Positions 18,903-27,518 of a DNA stretch of 64,000 bases are shown piece after piece (the stretch's first letter is position 1; each line of letters starts with the position of its first letter). A program made the position numbers and the translations under genes. Source of the DNA: Ruegeria lacuscaerulensis (lineage in GTDB: Bacteria > Pseudomonadota > Alphaproteobacteria > Rhodobacterales > Rhodobacteraceae); contig NZ_WQGO01000005.1 in assembly GCF_013034685.1 (NCBI RefSeq), positions 248,001 to 312,000 of the forward strand, in the 5' to 3' direction. The notes below the pieces were generated by a model. The model had not been told where the DNA came from and did not search any database. It saw nothing but the letters and a program-made list of their open reading frames with translations.

Positions 18903-20408
18903 TTGCACCGAATTCACCACTTGATCGACGGCAAGGACCCGGCAACGCTGGCGATCATCGACCATGATGAAACGCGGCTCAGCTATGAGGAGTTGCGGGG
19001 CGCGGTAAGGGAGGCCGCCCGGATGTTACGGGCGCATGGCGTGCGTCCGGGCGACCGGGTTGTTGTACTGGCCGAGAACTGCGCCACTTATGCGGCAGTT
19101 GTTCTCGCGCTCAGTGACTTGGACGCGTGGATCGTCCCGCTGAATGCGCGCGCGACCGAACAAGAGGTCGACACGGTCATCGCCCATTCTGGCGCGCGTT
19201 GCGTGATTTGCACATCGGATGAGTCCGATGCTGCGCGGGCCCATGCGCAACGGCTGGGGGCCGTTTCGTCGGGGCAGCTGAGCTGCGGGTCTCTTGTGAT
19301 TTCACCTTTGCGGGAAGAAACGCCCGAACCGGTCGAAGCCGGCGCGGGGCAGGTCGCAGCGATCCTCTATACTTCCGGCACCAGCGGCGCACCCAAAGGG
19401 GTGATGCTGACCCATGATAATTTGCTGTTCACGGCCAACGCCTCGAAACAACGTCGGCAGGCAACGGCGGCCGATCAGTCGCTGGTGGTTCTGCCGGGGA
19501 CACATATTTTCGGGTTTTCCTCGATCATCCTGACCACGTTACTGGCGGGCGGCTGCCTGCGGTTTCAACCCCGGTTCGATCCGGCGCAGGTGATCGCTGG
19601 GCTGCATAGCGGCGCAACGATGCTGTCGGGCGTGCCGCAGATGTTTGCGTTGATCCTCAAGCATTGCAAAGACAAAGGCATAGACCGCGTGGACAGCGGA
19701 TTGCGCTATCTGTCTTCGGGGGGCTCGCCTCTGGACCCAAGCTGGAAGCGCCGGGTCGAGCGGATATTCGGTTGCCCGATCCATAACGGCTATGGGCTGA
19801 CTGAGGGGTCTCCGGGCATTGCCACCACGCAGCCCGAGAACCCACCGCAGGACGACTCGGTAGGTCCTGCTTTGCCGGGGATCGACGTGCGGTTGGACAA
19901 TCCCGGCGCGGACGGAGTCGGCGAGTTGCTGGCGCGTGGACGTAACATCATGAAGGGATATTACCGTAATCCGGAAGCAACCGCGCAGGCCTTTACCCCG
20001 GACGGCTTCCTGCGCACTGGTGATCTGGCGCGAATAGAGGAAGACGGGCGCATCTACATCGTAGGGCGCTGCAAAGAGGTCATCATCCATTCCGGCTTCA
20101 ACGTTTACCCGCCCGAGATCGAAGCCGCGCTGAACGCCCATCCATCCGTCACGCAAGCCGCCGTTGTGGGCCGCGCGCGGGATGGGAATGAGGACGTGCT
20201 GGCCTTTGTGACCCTACGCGTTCCAGCGACCGTGGCCGAGTTGAAGGCTCATCTGGGGGAAACTCTGGTCCGCTACAAAATCCCCCATCACATTGTTGTC
20301 ACCGACGCGTTGCCAGAAGCCGCGACGGGGAAAATTCTGAAACACAAGTTGGTTCAGGCCTTTGCGCCCGAACTGGCACAACTGGATCAAGAGGCCAAGA
20401 ATGCTTGA
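18903..20408 (+). CDS. AMP-dependent acyl-CoA synthetase/ligase (PimA-like)
   Basis: 501 residues. It activates a carboxylic acid to its CoA thioester with ATP. It has the P-loop AILYTSGTSGAPKGVMLTH, the A5 motif GYGLTEGS, and the hinge/A8 region RTGDLARIEEDGRIYIVGR, followed by KEVIIHSGFNVYPPEIE. The start is a TTG at 18903 preceded by GAGGAG. A nearby ATG at 18898 is out of frame. It overlaps the second thiolase gene by 8 bases. Context suggests a dicarboxylic or other medium-chain acid as substrate, which is inference. Confidence 0.9.
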   Translation: MHRIHHLIDGKDPATLAIIDHDETRLSYEELRGAVREAARMLRAHGVRPGDRVVVLAENCATYAAVVLALSDLDAWIVPLNARATEQEVDTVIAHSGARCVICTSDESDAARAHAQRLGAVSSGQLSCGSLVISPLREETPEPVEAGAGQVAAILYTSGTSGAPKGVMLTHDNLLFTANASKQRRQATAADQSLVVLPGTHIFGFSSIILTTLLAGGCLRFQPRFDPAQVIAGLHSGATMLSGVPQMFALILKHCKDKGIDRVDSGLRYLSSGGSPLDPSWKRRVERIFGCPIHNGYGLTEGSPGIATTQPENPPQDDSVGPALPGIDVRLDNPGADGVGELLARGRNIMKGYYRNPEATAQAFTPDGFLRTGDLARIEEDGRIYIVGRCKEVIIHSGFNVYPPEIEAALNAHPSVTQAAVVGRARDGNEDVLAFVTLRVPATVAELKAHLGETLVRYKIPHHIVVTDALPEAATGKILKHKLVQAFAPELAQLDQEAKNA

Positions 20409-21588
20409 CGCTTACATATATGACGGGCTGCGCAGCCCTTTTGGCCGCCATGGCGGTGCGCTGGCCTCGGTTCGGCCCGACGATCTGGCCGCACAGGTGC
20501 TGGAGGCGCTGGTTCAGCGCAGTGCTTTTGATGCTGCTGAGATTGAGGATGTCATTCTGGGCAATGTCTGCCAGTCGGGCGAAGACAGCCGCAATGTCGC
20601 CCGCTACAGCGCTCTGCTGGCCGGTCTGCCGGTCGAGGTCGGGGGGCAAACCGTCAACCGCCTGTGTGGTTCGGGCATGTCGGCGGCGCTGGACGCGGCG
20701 CGGTCGGTTACGGTGGGCGAGGCGCCTTTGTATGTGGCGGGCGGTGTCGAAAGCATGACCCGCGCACCCTTCACAATAGCCAAATCTGAAACTCCCTATG
20801 CCCGTCAGACCCAAATCTACGACAGTGCCATTGGTGCGCGGTTTCCCAATCCGCGCATTGCCCAGATGCATGGCGAATATCCAATGCCCCAGACCGCCGA
20901 CAATCTGGCGCAGGATTACCAGATCACCCGCGAAGCCTCGGATCAGTTTGGATACGCCTCTCAGGTCCGGTTCGAAACCGCCCGCGCGCGGGGGTTCTTT
21001 GATGCCGAGATCACTCCGATCACGATCAAAGGCCGTAAAGGCGCGACCCATGAGGTGACGCAGGACGAACATCCTCGCCCGGATGTACAGCTTGAGAAAA
21101 TGGCATCGCTGCGCACGATCTTTCCCGAAGGTGTGACGACGGCGGCCAACGCCTCGGGCGTCAATGACGGCGCGGCGATGCTGATGATCGGCGCCAAGAC
21201 CGACCGTGCCAAGCCACGCGCCCGTATCGTGGCCGGTGCTATCGCAGGCGTGCCGCCCCGGATAATGGGGATCGGGCCGGCGCTGGCCATCCCAAAGGCC
21301 TTGGACCGCGCGGGACTGACCATGAACGACATGGACCTGATAGAGATTAACGAGGCATTCGCCGCGCAGGTTCTGGCCTGCTGCAAACATCTGGACCTGG
21401 ACCCCGCTGACAGCCGCCTGAACCCGAACGGAGGCGCGATTGCGGTTGGGCATCCGCTGGGCGCGTCAGGTGTGCGGATCACCCTAACCGCTATGCGCTA
21501 TCTTGAGGAAACCGGCGGGCGCTATGCCTGTCTGTCCATGTGCATTGGCGTAGGGCAGGGGATCGCGCTGATCCTCGAGCGCGTCTAA
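20401..21588 (+). CDS. Thiolase, beta-ketoadipyl-CoA thiolase-like (PcaF/PaaJ/PimB type)
   Basis: 395 residues. The active Cys is in VNRLCGSGMSA, the His in AVGHPLGASG and the second Cys in SMCIGVGQGIAL. The N-terminus (YIYDGLRSPFGRHGGALA, then SGEDSRNVARYSALLAGLP) is close to the PcaF subgroup that cleaves 3-oxoadipyl-CoA and related dicarboxylyl-CoAs. The start codon overlaps the end of the CoA ligase gene. This fits a dicarboxylate-type beta-oxidation cluster. Confidence 0.9.
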   Translation: MLDAYIYDGLRSPFGRHGGALASVRPDDLAAQVLEALVQRSAFDAAEIEDVILGNVCQSGEDSRNVARYSALLAGLPVEVGGQTVNRLCGSGMSAALDAARSVTVGEAPLYVAGGVESMTRAPFTIAKSETPYARQTQIYDSAIGARFPNPRIAQMHGEYPMPQTADNLAQDYQITREASDQFGYASQVRFETARARGFFDAEITPITIKGRKGATHEVTQDEHPRPDVQLEKMASLRTIFPEGVTTAANASGVNDGAAMLMIGAKTDRAKPRARIVAGAIAGVPPRIMGIGPALAIPKALDRAGLTMNDMDLIEINEAFAAQVLACCKHLDLDPADSRLNPNGGAIAVGHPLGASGVRITLTAMRYLEETGGRYACLSMCIGVGQGIALILERV

Positions 21589-21593
21589 GCCGG

Positions 21594-22322
21594 ATGCCGG
21601 ACGCGGAACGAGACCGCCGCTTCGCCGCGACCCTGGCCAAGGGGCTGCGGATCATGCAGGCGTTCAAGCCCGACGATGCATCGCTGGGCAACCGCGAATT
21701 GGCCCGGCGCACGGGTATGCCGCCCTCGACCGTGGCGCGGATGACGTTCACGCTGGCCTCGATGGGGTTTCTGGAGCAGTTGCACCCGTCCGAGGCGTAC
21801 CGGCTTGGGCCCTCGGTCATGGCGCTGGGGTACACGGCGCGAGCGGGATTGTCCTTTTTGCCAATGGCCGAAAACATCATGCAGCAGTTGGCTGATGACA
21901 CTGGCGTTCTGGTCGCCCTGACAATGCGCAATGGTGATGCGGTGATGCTGACGCGCTGCTGGCGGCCGCGAAACGCGTCGTCACTGTGGTTGAGTGAAGG
22001 GCATCGCATTCCGATGGAACAAAGCGCGGCGGGCCGCGCTATTCTGGCCGTGGAACCCGCGCAAGCGCGGGAAACGGATCAGGTGCGCAGGGATCGCGAA
22101 CAGTTGGAAAGCATGGGCTATGTTTCGTCTCTGGGCGGGTGGAACCGGGCCGTCAACGCCTGTGCGGTTCCCTTCAGCCCCGCCCCCGGCGCGCCGCCCT
22201 TTGCGTTTCTCTGCGGGGCCAACACGTCTGAGTTGAACCGCGAGAAACTGGAACAGATCGTGGGGCCGAAACTGCGCGACACGGTACAAACGCTGGGGCG
22301 CAGCCTAGGCATATGTGGTTGA
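21594..22322 (+). CDS. IclR-family transcriptional regulator
   Basis: 242 residues. The N-terminal winged helix-turn-helix (LGNRELARRTGMPPSTVARM) is followed by an IclR effector-binding domain (about 85-240, from GLSFLPMAENIMQQL). It starts five bases after the stop of the thiolase gene and lies 15 bases before the fused hydratase/dehydrogenase gene, so it sits inside the operon. It probably senses a pathway intermediate and controls the cluster. Confidence 0.9.
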   Translation: MPDAERDRRFAATLAKGLRIMQAFKPDDASLGNRELARRTGMPPSTVARMTFTLASMGFLEQLHPSEAYRLGPSVMALGYTARAGLSFLPMAENIMQQLADDTGVLVALTMRNGDAVMLTRCWRPRNASSLWLSEGHRIPMEQSAAGRAILAVEPAQARETDQVRRDREQLESMGYVSSLGGWNRAVNACAVPFSPAPGAPPFAFLCGANTSELNREKLEQIVGPKLRDTVQTLGRSLGICG

Positions 22323-22337
22323 GAACAGGAGGTTTTT

Positions 22338-24398
22338 ATGGCAGCGGTTGAAACAAAGTTCGAAGGTCAGGTTGCGCTGGTGAAAATCGACAACCCGCCA
22401 GTCAATGCGGCGGGGATTGATGTGCGCATCGGGTTGGTGAATGCGGTGCGCGAACTGGAGGAGGACGATCGCGTCAAGGTCATCGCGCTTTATGCGGCGG
22501 GCCGCACCTTTGTGGCGGGCGCCGACATTCGGGAATTCGGCCAACCTCCGAAACAGCCTATGCTGCCTGAAGTTTGCGAAATCCTTGAGGCCAGCGCCAA
22601 GCCCATTGTCTGCGTATTGCACGGCACGACCTTGGGCGGCGGTCTTGAGATCGCGCTGAGCTGTCAGGCACGGGTCGGGATCAAGGGTCTTAAGTTGGGT
22701 CTGCCCGAGGTCAATCTGGGTCTTCTGCCCGGTGCTGGCGGCACGCAGCGCCTACCGCGGCTGGTCGAAGGGATGACCGCGCTGACCATGATCACCTCGG
22801 GGAAACCGATTTCCGCCGAGGCCGCGTTAGAGGCCGGACTGCTGGATGATCTGCAGGATGGCGTCCCGGCTGAGGTCGCTCTGGCCGCCGGCCGGCAGGT
22901 TTTGGACGGCGCGCTTACGCCCCGAGTAACGGCGCATCTTGAAAACCGCATAACCACTAACGATCTGGACGCCTTCCGCGCAAAGACAAGGGGCGAGGTC
23001 GCGGAACGTGCCTTGAAAGCGGCCGAGGCCAGCAACTTGCCGCTGTCTGATGGACTAAAAGAAGAGCGGCGTCTATTCACCGAGGCTATGGCGAGCAATG
23101 CCCATAAGGGCCTGAAACACGCCTTTTTTGCCGAACGGGCCGTTTCTCATATCCCCGAATCCAAGGCCGAGGCGCGCGATTTGCAAACCGGTGGGGTGAT
23201 CGGCGGCGGTACCATGGGGTCGGGCATTGCCACTGCGATGCTTCTGGCCGGGATGCCGGTCACCCTCATCGAGATGGAAGAGGGCCGCGTGGCCTTCGCG
23301 CGCGATACGATCACCAAGAACCTCGAGGGTGCTGTGAAACGCGGCAAGCTGAACGCGGAACAGCGCGATGCGACGCTGGCGAAACTGACTTGCACCACCG
23401 ATATGTCCGCGCTTGCCGATGTGGATGTGGTGATCGAAGCGGTATTTGAATCCATGGATGTCAAGCGCGAGGTCTTTGGCAAGCTGGATCAGATCTGCAA
23501 GCAAGGGGCGATTTTGGCGACTAACACCTCGTACCTGGACGTGAACGAAATCGCTGGGGTTACTAGCCGACCGCAGGATGTGATCGGGTTGCATTTCTTC
23601 TCACCCGCGCATGTTATGCGCCTTCTCGAGGTGGTGGTGGGCAAGGATACCGCGCCTGAAACTGTGGCAACCAGCTTTAAACTGGCCAAGAAACTGCGCA
23701 AGGTCGCGGTCCGGTCCGGGGTTTGCGACGGATTTATTGGCAACCGCATTCTCGCGCATTACCGCAAGTCGACGGCCTATATGCAGTTGGACGGCGCGCC
23801 ATTTGAACAGATCGACGCGGCACTTGAAGATTTTGGTTTTGCCATGGGGCCGTTCGCTGTGTCCGATCTGGCGGGTCAAGATATCGGATGGGCCACGCGC
23901 AAACGTCAGGCCGAGTTCCGTCCGGACGAAGAGCGCTATGTCGAGATTGCCGACCGAGTGTGTGAACAGGGTTGGTTCGGGCGCAAAAGCGGCAAGGGTT
24001 TCTATATCTACGACGGCAAAAATCGCAGCGTGAACCCGGCCGTGGCGGAATTCGCACAGGCCGAGCGGGAGGCCAAGGGTATCGCTGCCCGCAGTTTTAC
24101 CGATGCCGAAATTGTGGATCGTTATATGGCCGCGATGGTGTCCGAGGCCGCGCGGGTGGTCGAAGACAAGATCGCACTGCGCCCGATCGACGTGGATGCG
24201 GTCTTTCTGTTTGGCTACGGTTTCCCGCGCCACTGGGGCGGTCCGCTGCAATATGCTGACATCACCGGGTTGGCTGTCATCGTGCAGCGGATCGAACAAT
24301 ATGCGCAGGAAGACCCCTATTATTGGCAGGTGCCCGCCCTGCTGCGCGAACTGGTCGAGGCGGGCAAAACCTTCAACGACCTCAACAAAGAGGGCTGA
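22338..24398 (+). CDS. Fused enoyl-CoA hydratase / 3-hydroxyacyl-CoA dehydrogenase (FadJ/PimF-like)
   Basis: 686 residues. The N-terminal crotonase domain (1-190) keeps both catalytic glutamates, Glu104 (GGGLEIA) and Glu124 (GLPEVN), and the oxyanion segment AGADIREF. The central NAD-binding domain begins at about residue 286 (GVIGGGTMGSGIA). The catalytic His lies in HFFSPAHVMRLLEVV. The C-terminal dimerisation domain is complete. A strong AGGAGG site precedes the ATG. It is followed 2 bases later by the first acyl-CoA dehydrogenase gene. It carries out two successive beta-oxidation steps. Confidence 0.93.
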   Translation: MAAVETKFEGQVALVKIDNPPVNAAGIDVRIGLVNAVRELEEDDRVKVIALYAAGRTFVAGADIREFGQPPKQPMLPEVCEILEASAKPIVCVLHGTTLGGGLEIALSCQARVGIKGLKLGLPEVNLGLLPGAGGTQRLPRLVEGMTALTMITSGKPISAEAALEAGLLDDLQDGVPAEVALAAGRQVLDGALTPRVTAHLENRITTNDLDAFRAKTRGEVAERALKAAEASNLPLSDGLKEERRLFTEAMASNAHKGLKHAFFAERAVSHIPESKAEARDLQTGGVIGGGTMGSGIATAMLLAGMPVTLIEMEEGRVAFARDTITKNLEGAVKRGKLNAEQRDATLAKLTCTTDMSALADVDVVIEAVFESMDVKREVFGKLDQICKQGAILATNTSYLDVNEIAGVTSRPQDVIGLHFFSPAHVMRLLEVVVGKDTAPETVATSFKLAKKLRKVAVRSGVCDGFIGNRILAHYRKSTAYMQLDGAPFEQIDAALEDFGFAMGPFAVSDLAGQDIGWATRKRQAEFRPDEERYVEIADRVCEQGWFGRKSGKGFYIYDGKNRSVNPAVAEFAQAEREAKGIAARSFTDAEIVDRYMAAMVSEAARVVEDKIALRPIDVDAVFLFGYGFPRHWGGPLQYADITGLAVIVQRIEQYAQEDPYYWQVPALLRELVEAGKTFNDLNKEG

Positions 24399-24400
24399 GC

Positions 24401-25588
24401 ATGGACCTGAGTTTCACCCCCGAAGAAGAGGCTTTTCGCGCTGAAGTCCGCGCCTTTCTGTCGGAAAACCTGAGCCCGGAGCTGGTCCGAAAAGGCCGTA
24501 ACTCGGAAAGTCTGACCAAAGAGGAAATGGAAGGTTGGCATGCCCGGCTGAATGCGCGGGGCTGGCTTGCTGTGACCTGGCCCACCGAATATGGCGGCCC
24601 CGGCTGGGGCGCGGTTGAGCGGCATATTTTTGACGAAGAATGCGCCCTCGCCAACGCCCCGCGCATCGTGCCCTTTGGCCTCAATATGCTGGGGCCGGTG
24701 CTGATCAAATTCGGCACCAATAAGCAAAGGGCTGAGATTCTGCCACGTATTCTGGATGGCTCAGACTGGTGGTGTCAGGGCTATTCAGAGCCGGGCGCTG
24801 GCTCGGATCTGGCCAGCCTGAAAACTCGCGCGGTGCGGGACGGGGGTGACTACGTCATCAACGGTCAAAAAACCTGGACCACGCTGGGTCAACACGCCAA
24901 CAAGATCTTCTGCCTTGTGCGCACGTCGACCGAGGGCAAGCCGCAGGAAGGCATCAGCTTTGTTTTGGTCGATATGGACGCCCCCGGCGTTGAGCTGCGC
25001 CCGATCAAACTGTTGGAAGGCGGGCATGAGGTGAACGAGGTCTTTTTCACCGACGTACGGGTGCCGGTGGAAAATCTGGTCGGTGAAGAGAACAAAGGTT
25101 GGACCATCGCCAAATATCTGCTGACGCATGAGCGGACCAATATCGCGGGTGTCGGGTTCTCGACCCGCGATCTGGAAAAGCTCAAGGACTTGTCGCAGAT
25201 GCTGGTGCGCGCGGGCAGGCCCTTGGCGCAGGATCCGTTGTTCGCCGCCGAAATGGCCGAGGTCGAGATTGATTTGGAGGCGTTGCGCGTGACGAACCTG
25301 CGGATGTTGTCGGCGGCCAAGGAAGGCGCGGCCTCGGGTACGCAAAGTTCGATGCTGAAGATCAAAGGCACGGTGATCCGGCAGCGGGTACTCAGCTTGA
25401 CGCGTACTGCCCTGGGGGCAGCCGCCGCGCCGTTCCCCGTTGAAGATCTGCCCGAAAACGCGGTGACGGTGCCCGAAGACGCCCGGCGTGCGGCGGCGAG
25501 CTATTTCAACAATCGAAAACTCTCGATCTTCGGTGGATCGAACGAAATTCAGCGCAACATCATTGCCAAAGACCTGTTTGGAGGCTGA
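24401..25588 (+). CDS. Acyl-CoA dehydrogenase, large subunit type (PimC-like)
   Basis: 395 residues, FAD enzyme of alpha/beta-unsaturation. It shows the N-terminal helix MDLSFTPEEEAFRAEVRAFL, the FAD/substrate segment WWCQGYSEPGAGSDLASLKT, KTWTTLGQHAN, and the C-terminal FGGSNEIQRNIIAKDL. The start is the ATG at 24401, two bases after the previous stop. It is immediately followed by a shorter second dehydrogenase gene. This pairing is typical of heteromeric acyl-CoA dehydrogenases such as PimCD. Confidence 0.9.
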   Translation: MDLSFTPEEEAFRAEVRAFLSENLSPELVRKGRNSESLTKEEMEGWHARLNARGWLAVTWPTEYGGPGWGAVERHIFDEECALANAPRIVPFGLNMLGPVLIKFGTNKQRAEILPRILDGSDWWCQGYSEPGAGSDLASLKTRAVRDGGDYVINGQKTWTTLGQHANKIFCLVRTSTEGKPQEGISFVLVDMDAPGVELRPIKLLEGGHEVNEVFFTDVRVPVENLVGEENKGWTIAKYLLTHERTNIAGVGFSTRDLEKLKDLSQMLVRAGRPLAQDPLFAAEMAEVEIDLEALRVTNLRMLSAAKEGAASGTQSSMLKIKGTVIRQRVLSLTRTALGAAAAPFPVEDLPENAVTVPEDARRAAASYFNNRKLSIFGGSNEIQRNIIAKDLFGG

Positions 25589-25591
25589 CCT

Positions 25592-26650
25592 ATGGATTTC
25601 AACTTAACCGAAGACAGGCAGATGTTGTCGAACACGGTGAGGCGCTATCTGGCGGATCAGTATGATTTCGACACCCGCTACGGCGTGCTGGACGCTGCGC
25701 CGTTCCATTCCCCGGCCAAATGGGCTGAACTCTCCGAATTGGGCCTGATCGGTGCCTTTGTCCCGGAACAGCAAGGCGGCTTTGGCGGCACAGGTTTCGA
25801 CATCACAACCATATTTGAGGAGCTGGGCCGTGGTCTGTGCCCCGAGCCGATGCTGGCCGCGTTGATGTCGGCTCGCGCCGCCGCCGATTGTGGTGCTGCA
25901 GCCTTGGTTGAAGAGTTGGTCACAGGTGGAAAGCGGATTGCTTTGGCTGTGTTTGAACCGGATGCGGACAGTCTGGCGTTGATCCGCACCAGCGCAGACA
26001 AATCCGGCGATCACTGGGTGCTGAATGGTCGTAAATCGGTGGTCTATGGATTGCCTGGGGCAGATGGCGTGCTGGTCGCAGCACGCCTTGACGAGGGGCT
26101 TGGCCTGTTTCTGGTCGAAAATCCTGAAACCGTCGACTATGCGATGATTGACGGCGGTGGAGCAGGGGAGTTGATCCTCGACAGCGCAACCGCCATTTGC
26201 CTGAGTGAGAATGCTGGTGACATCATTGAATCCGCCCTGAACGCGGGTCGGTTGGCGCTGTGTGCCGAGGCTGTGGGCGTGATGGAGGTGTTGGTCAACA
26301 TGACGGTCGATTACCTCAAGCAGCGCACGCAGTTCGGGCGCCCGATTGCCAGTTTTCAGGCGTTGCAGCATCGTACGGTCGATATGGCCATCGAAATGGA
26401 GCAATGCCGCTCGATCACTATTCTGGCAGCAAGCAAACTGGGCTCCGACGCCGAGGCGAAGTATATCGCAATGGCCAAGAACCTGATCGGACGCGCAGGC
26501 ACGATGATTGCAGAAGAATGCATTCAGCTTCACGGAGGGATCGGAATGACCTGGGAATATCCCGGCTCGCACTACGCCAAACGATTGATGATGATCGACC
26601 ACCAATTGGGCGATCACTATGCGCAATTGCACCGTGTCATGGCGAGCTGA
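25592..26650 (+). CDS. Acyl-CoA dehydrogenase, small subunit type (PimD-like)
   Basis: 352 residues, shorter than a normal homomeric acyl-CoA dehydrogenase. The N-terminus (MDFNLTEDRQMLSNTVRRYL, then LADQYDFDTRY) and the C-terminal QLHGGIGMTWEYPGSHYAKRL are those of PimD-like small subunits. The middle beta domain is reduced compared with the partner gene. TTGGAGG precedes the ATG, 3 bases after the large-subunit stop. It is likely to form a heterotetramer with the 24401 product. Confidence 0.88.
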   Translation: MDFNLTEDRQMLSNTVRRYLADQYDFDTRYGVLDAAPFHSPAKWAELSELGLIGAFVPEQQGGFGGTGFDITTIFEELGRGLCPEPMLAALMSARAAADCGAAALVEELVTGGKRIALAVFEPDADSLALIRTSADKSGDHWVLNGRKSVVYGLPGADGVLVAARLDEGLGLFLVENPETVDYAMIDGGGAGELILDSATAICLSENAGDIIESALNAGRLALCAEAVGVMEVLVNMTVDYLKQRTQFGRPIASFQALQHRTVDMAIEMEQCRSITILAASKLGSDAEAKYIAMAKNLIGRAGTMIAEECIQLHGGIGMTWEYPGSHYAKRLMMIDHQLGDHYAQLHRVMAS

Positions 26651-26653
26651 TCC

Positions 26654-27439
26654 ATGAGCGAGGCTGTTTTGTTCGAAGCTCGCGATGCGGTGCTGATCAT
26701 CACCATCAATGAACCGGCACGGCGCAATGTTTTGTCGCGTCTGGTCTATGAACCGATTGAGGCAGCGCTGCGCGACGCTACCGCAGCTGAATCCGGCGTC
26801 CGCGCCGTGGTGATTACGGGTGCGGGTGGGTTTTTTTCTGCCGGGGGCGACTTGCGGATGCTCAAGTCCCGTCGCGAAATGACCCTGCCGGAGCGTGAGG
26901 CACAGATTGAATACCTGCACCGTATGATCCGGGCCATCCGTGCGTGCCCTGTCCCGGTGATTGCGGCTGTGGAAGGGGGGGCCGCGGGGGCGGGTGCTTC
27001 ATTGGCATTTGCCTGCGACATGATCGTTGCTGCGGAAGATGCAAAGTTCACGCTGGCCTATGTCAAAGCGGGGCTAGTGCCTGATGGGGGTAGTTCGGGA
27101 TTCCTGACCATGAACTTGCCACGTCAACTTGCAACCGAGATGTGCCTGACCGGCAGGCCTGTTCTTGCCCCGCGCATGTATGACGTAGGCGTCGTGAACC
27201 GGGTGGTTGTACACGGTTCGGCGTTGGACCAGGCATTGGAGCTAGCACGGGATCTGGTCTCGGGACCGCCAGAGGCGCAGGCGGCGATCAAGGCGCTGCT
27301 CTCTGCCCCCGATACGGCCGAGTTTGAGGCACATCTGCTACGCGAACGCCGAGAGATGGGCCTTGCTCTGGGCCGGGACGAAGCGCTGGAAGGCATCCGC
27401 GCGTTTGAGGAAAAGCGTAAGCCGGACTTCACGAACTGA
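26654..27439 (+). CDS. Enoyl-CoA hydratase/isomerase family protein
   Basis: 261 residues, crotonase fold with the oxyanion segment FFSAGGDL. Both glutamates of classical hydratases are replaced, by Ser116 and Tyr136. Asp144 is present in GLVPDGGSS, at the position used by PaaG-like and dienoyl/enoyl-CoA isomerases. It is therefore more likely an isomerase than a hydratase. It is the last gene of the beta-oxidation cluster and is followed by a strong terminator. Confidence 0.88.
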   Translation: MSEAVLFEARDAVLIITINEPARRNVLSRLVYEPIEAALRDATAAESGVRAVVITGAGGFFSAGGDLRMLKSRREMTLPEREAQIEYLHRMIRAIRACPVPVIAAVEGGAAGAGASLAFACDMIVAAEDAKFTLAYVKAGLVPDGGSSGFLTMNLPRQLATEMCLTGRPVLAPRMYDVGVVNRVVVHGSALDQALELARDLVSGPPEAQAAIKALLSAPDTAEFEAHLLRERREMGLALGRDEALEGIRAFEEKRKPDFTN

Positions 27440-27483
27440 ACCAATAGAAAATGACGGCAGAGACCGACAGAACGGTCAAACGA

Positions 27484-27516
27484 AAACGGGCGGGAGAATT
27501 CCCCGCCCGTTTTTTT
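27484..27516. terminator. Bidirectional Rho-independent terminator
   Basis: An 11-bp perfect stem AAACGGGCGGG / CCCGCCCGTTT with a 7-base loop. Seven T residues follow on the plus side and four on the minus side. It sits between the convergent crotonase gene and the TRAP large permease gene and can serve both. Confidence 0.9.
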
Positions 27517-27518
27517 GT

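Noticed and set aside
25604-26920. A 438-residue antisense frame over the acyl-CoA dehydrogenase genes
   Set aside because: The plus strand encodes a clear, motif-complete dehydrogenase and crotonase. The antisense frame is a GC-bias shadow.
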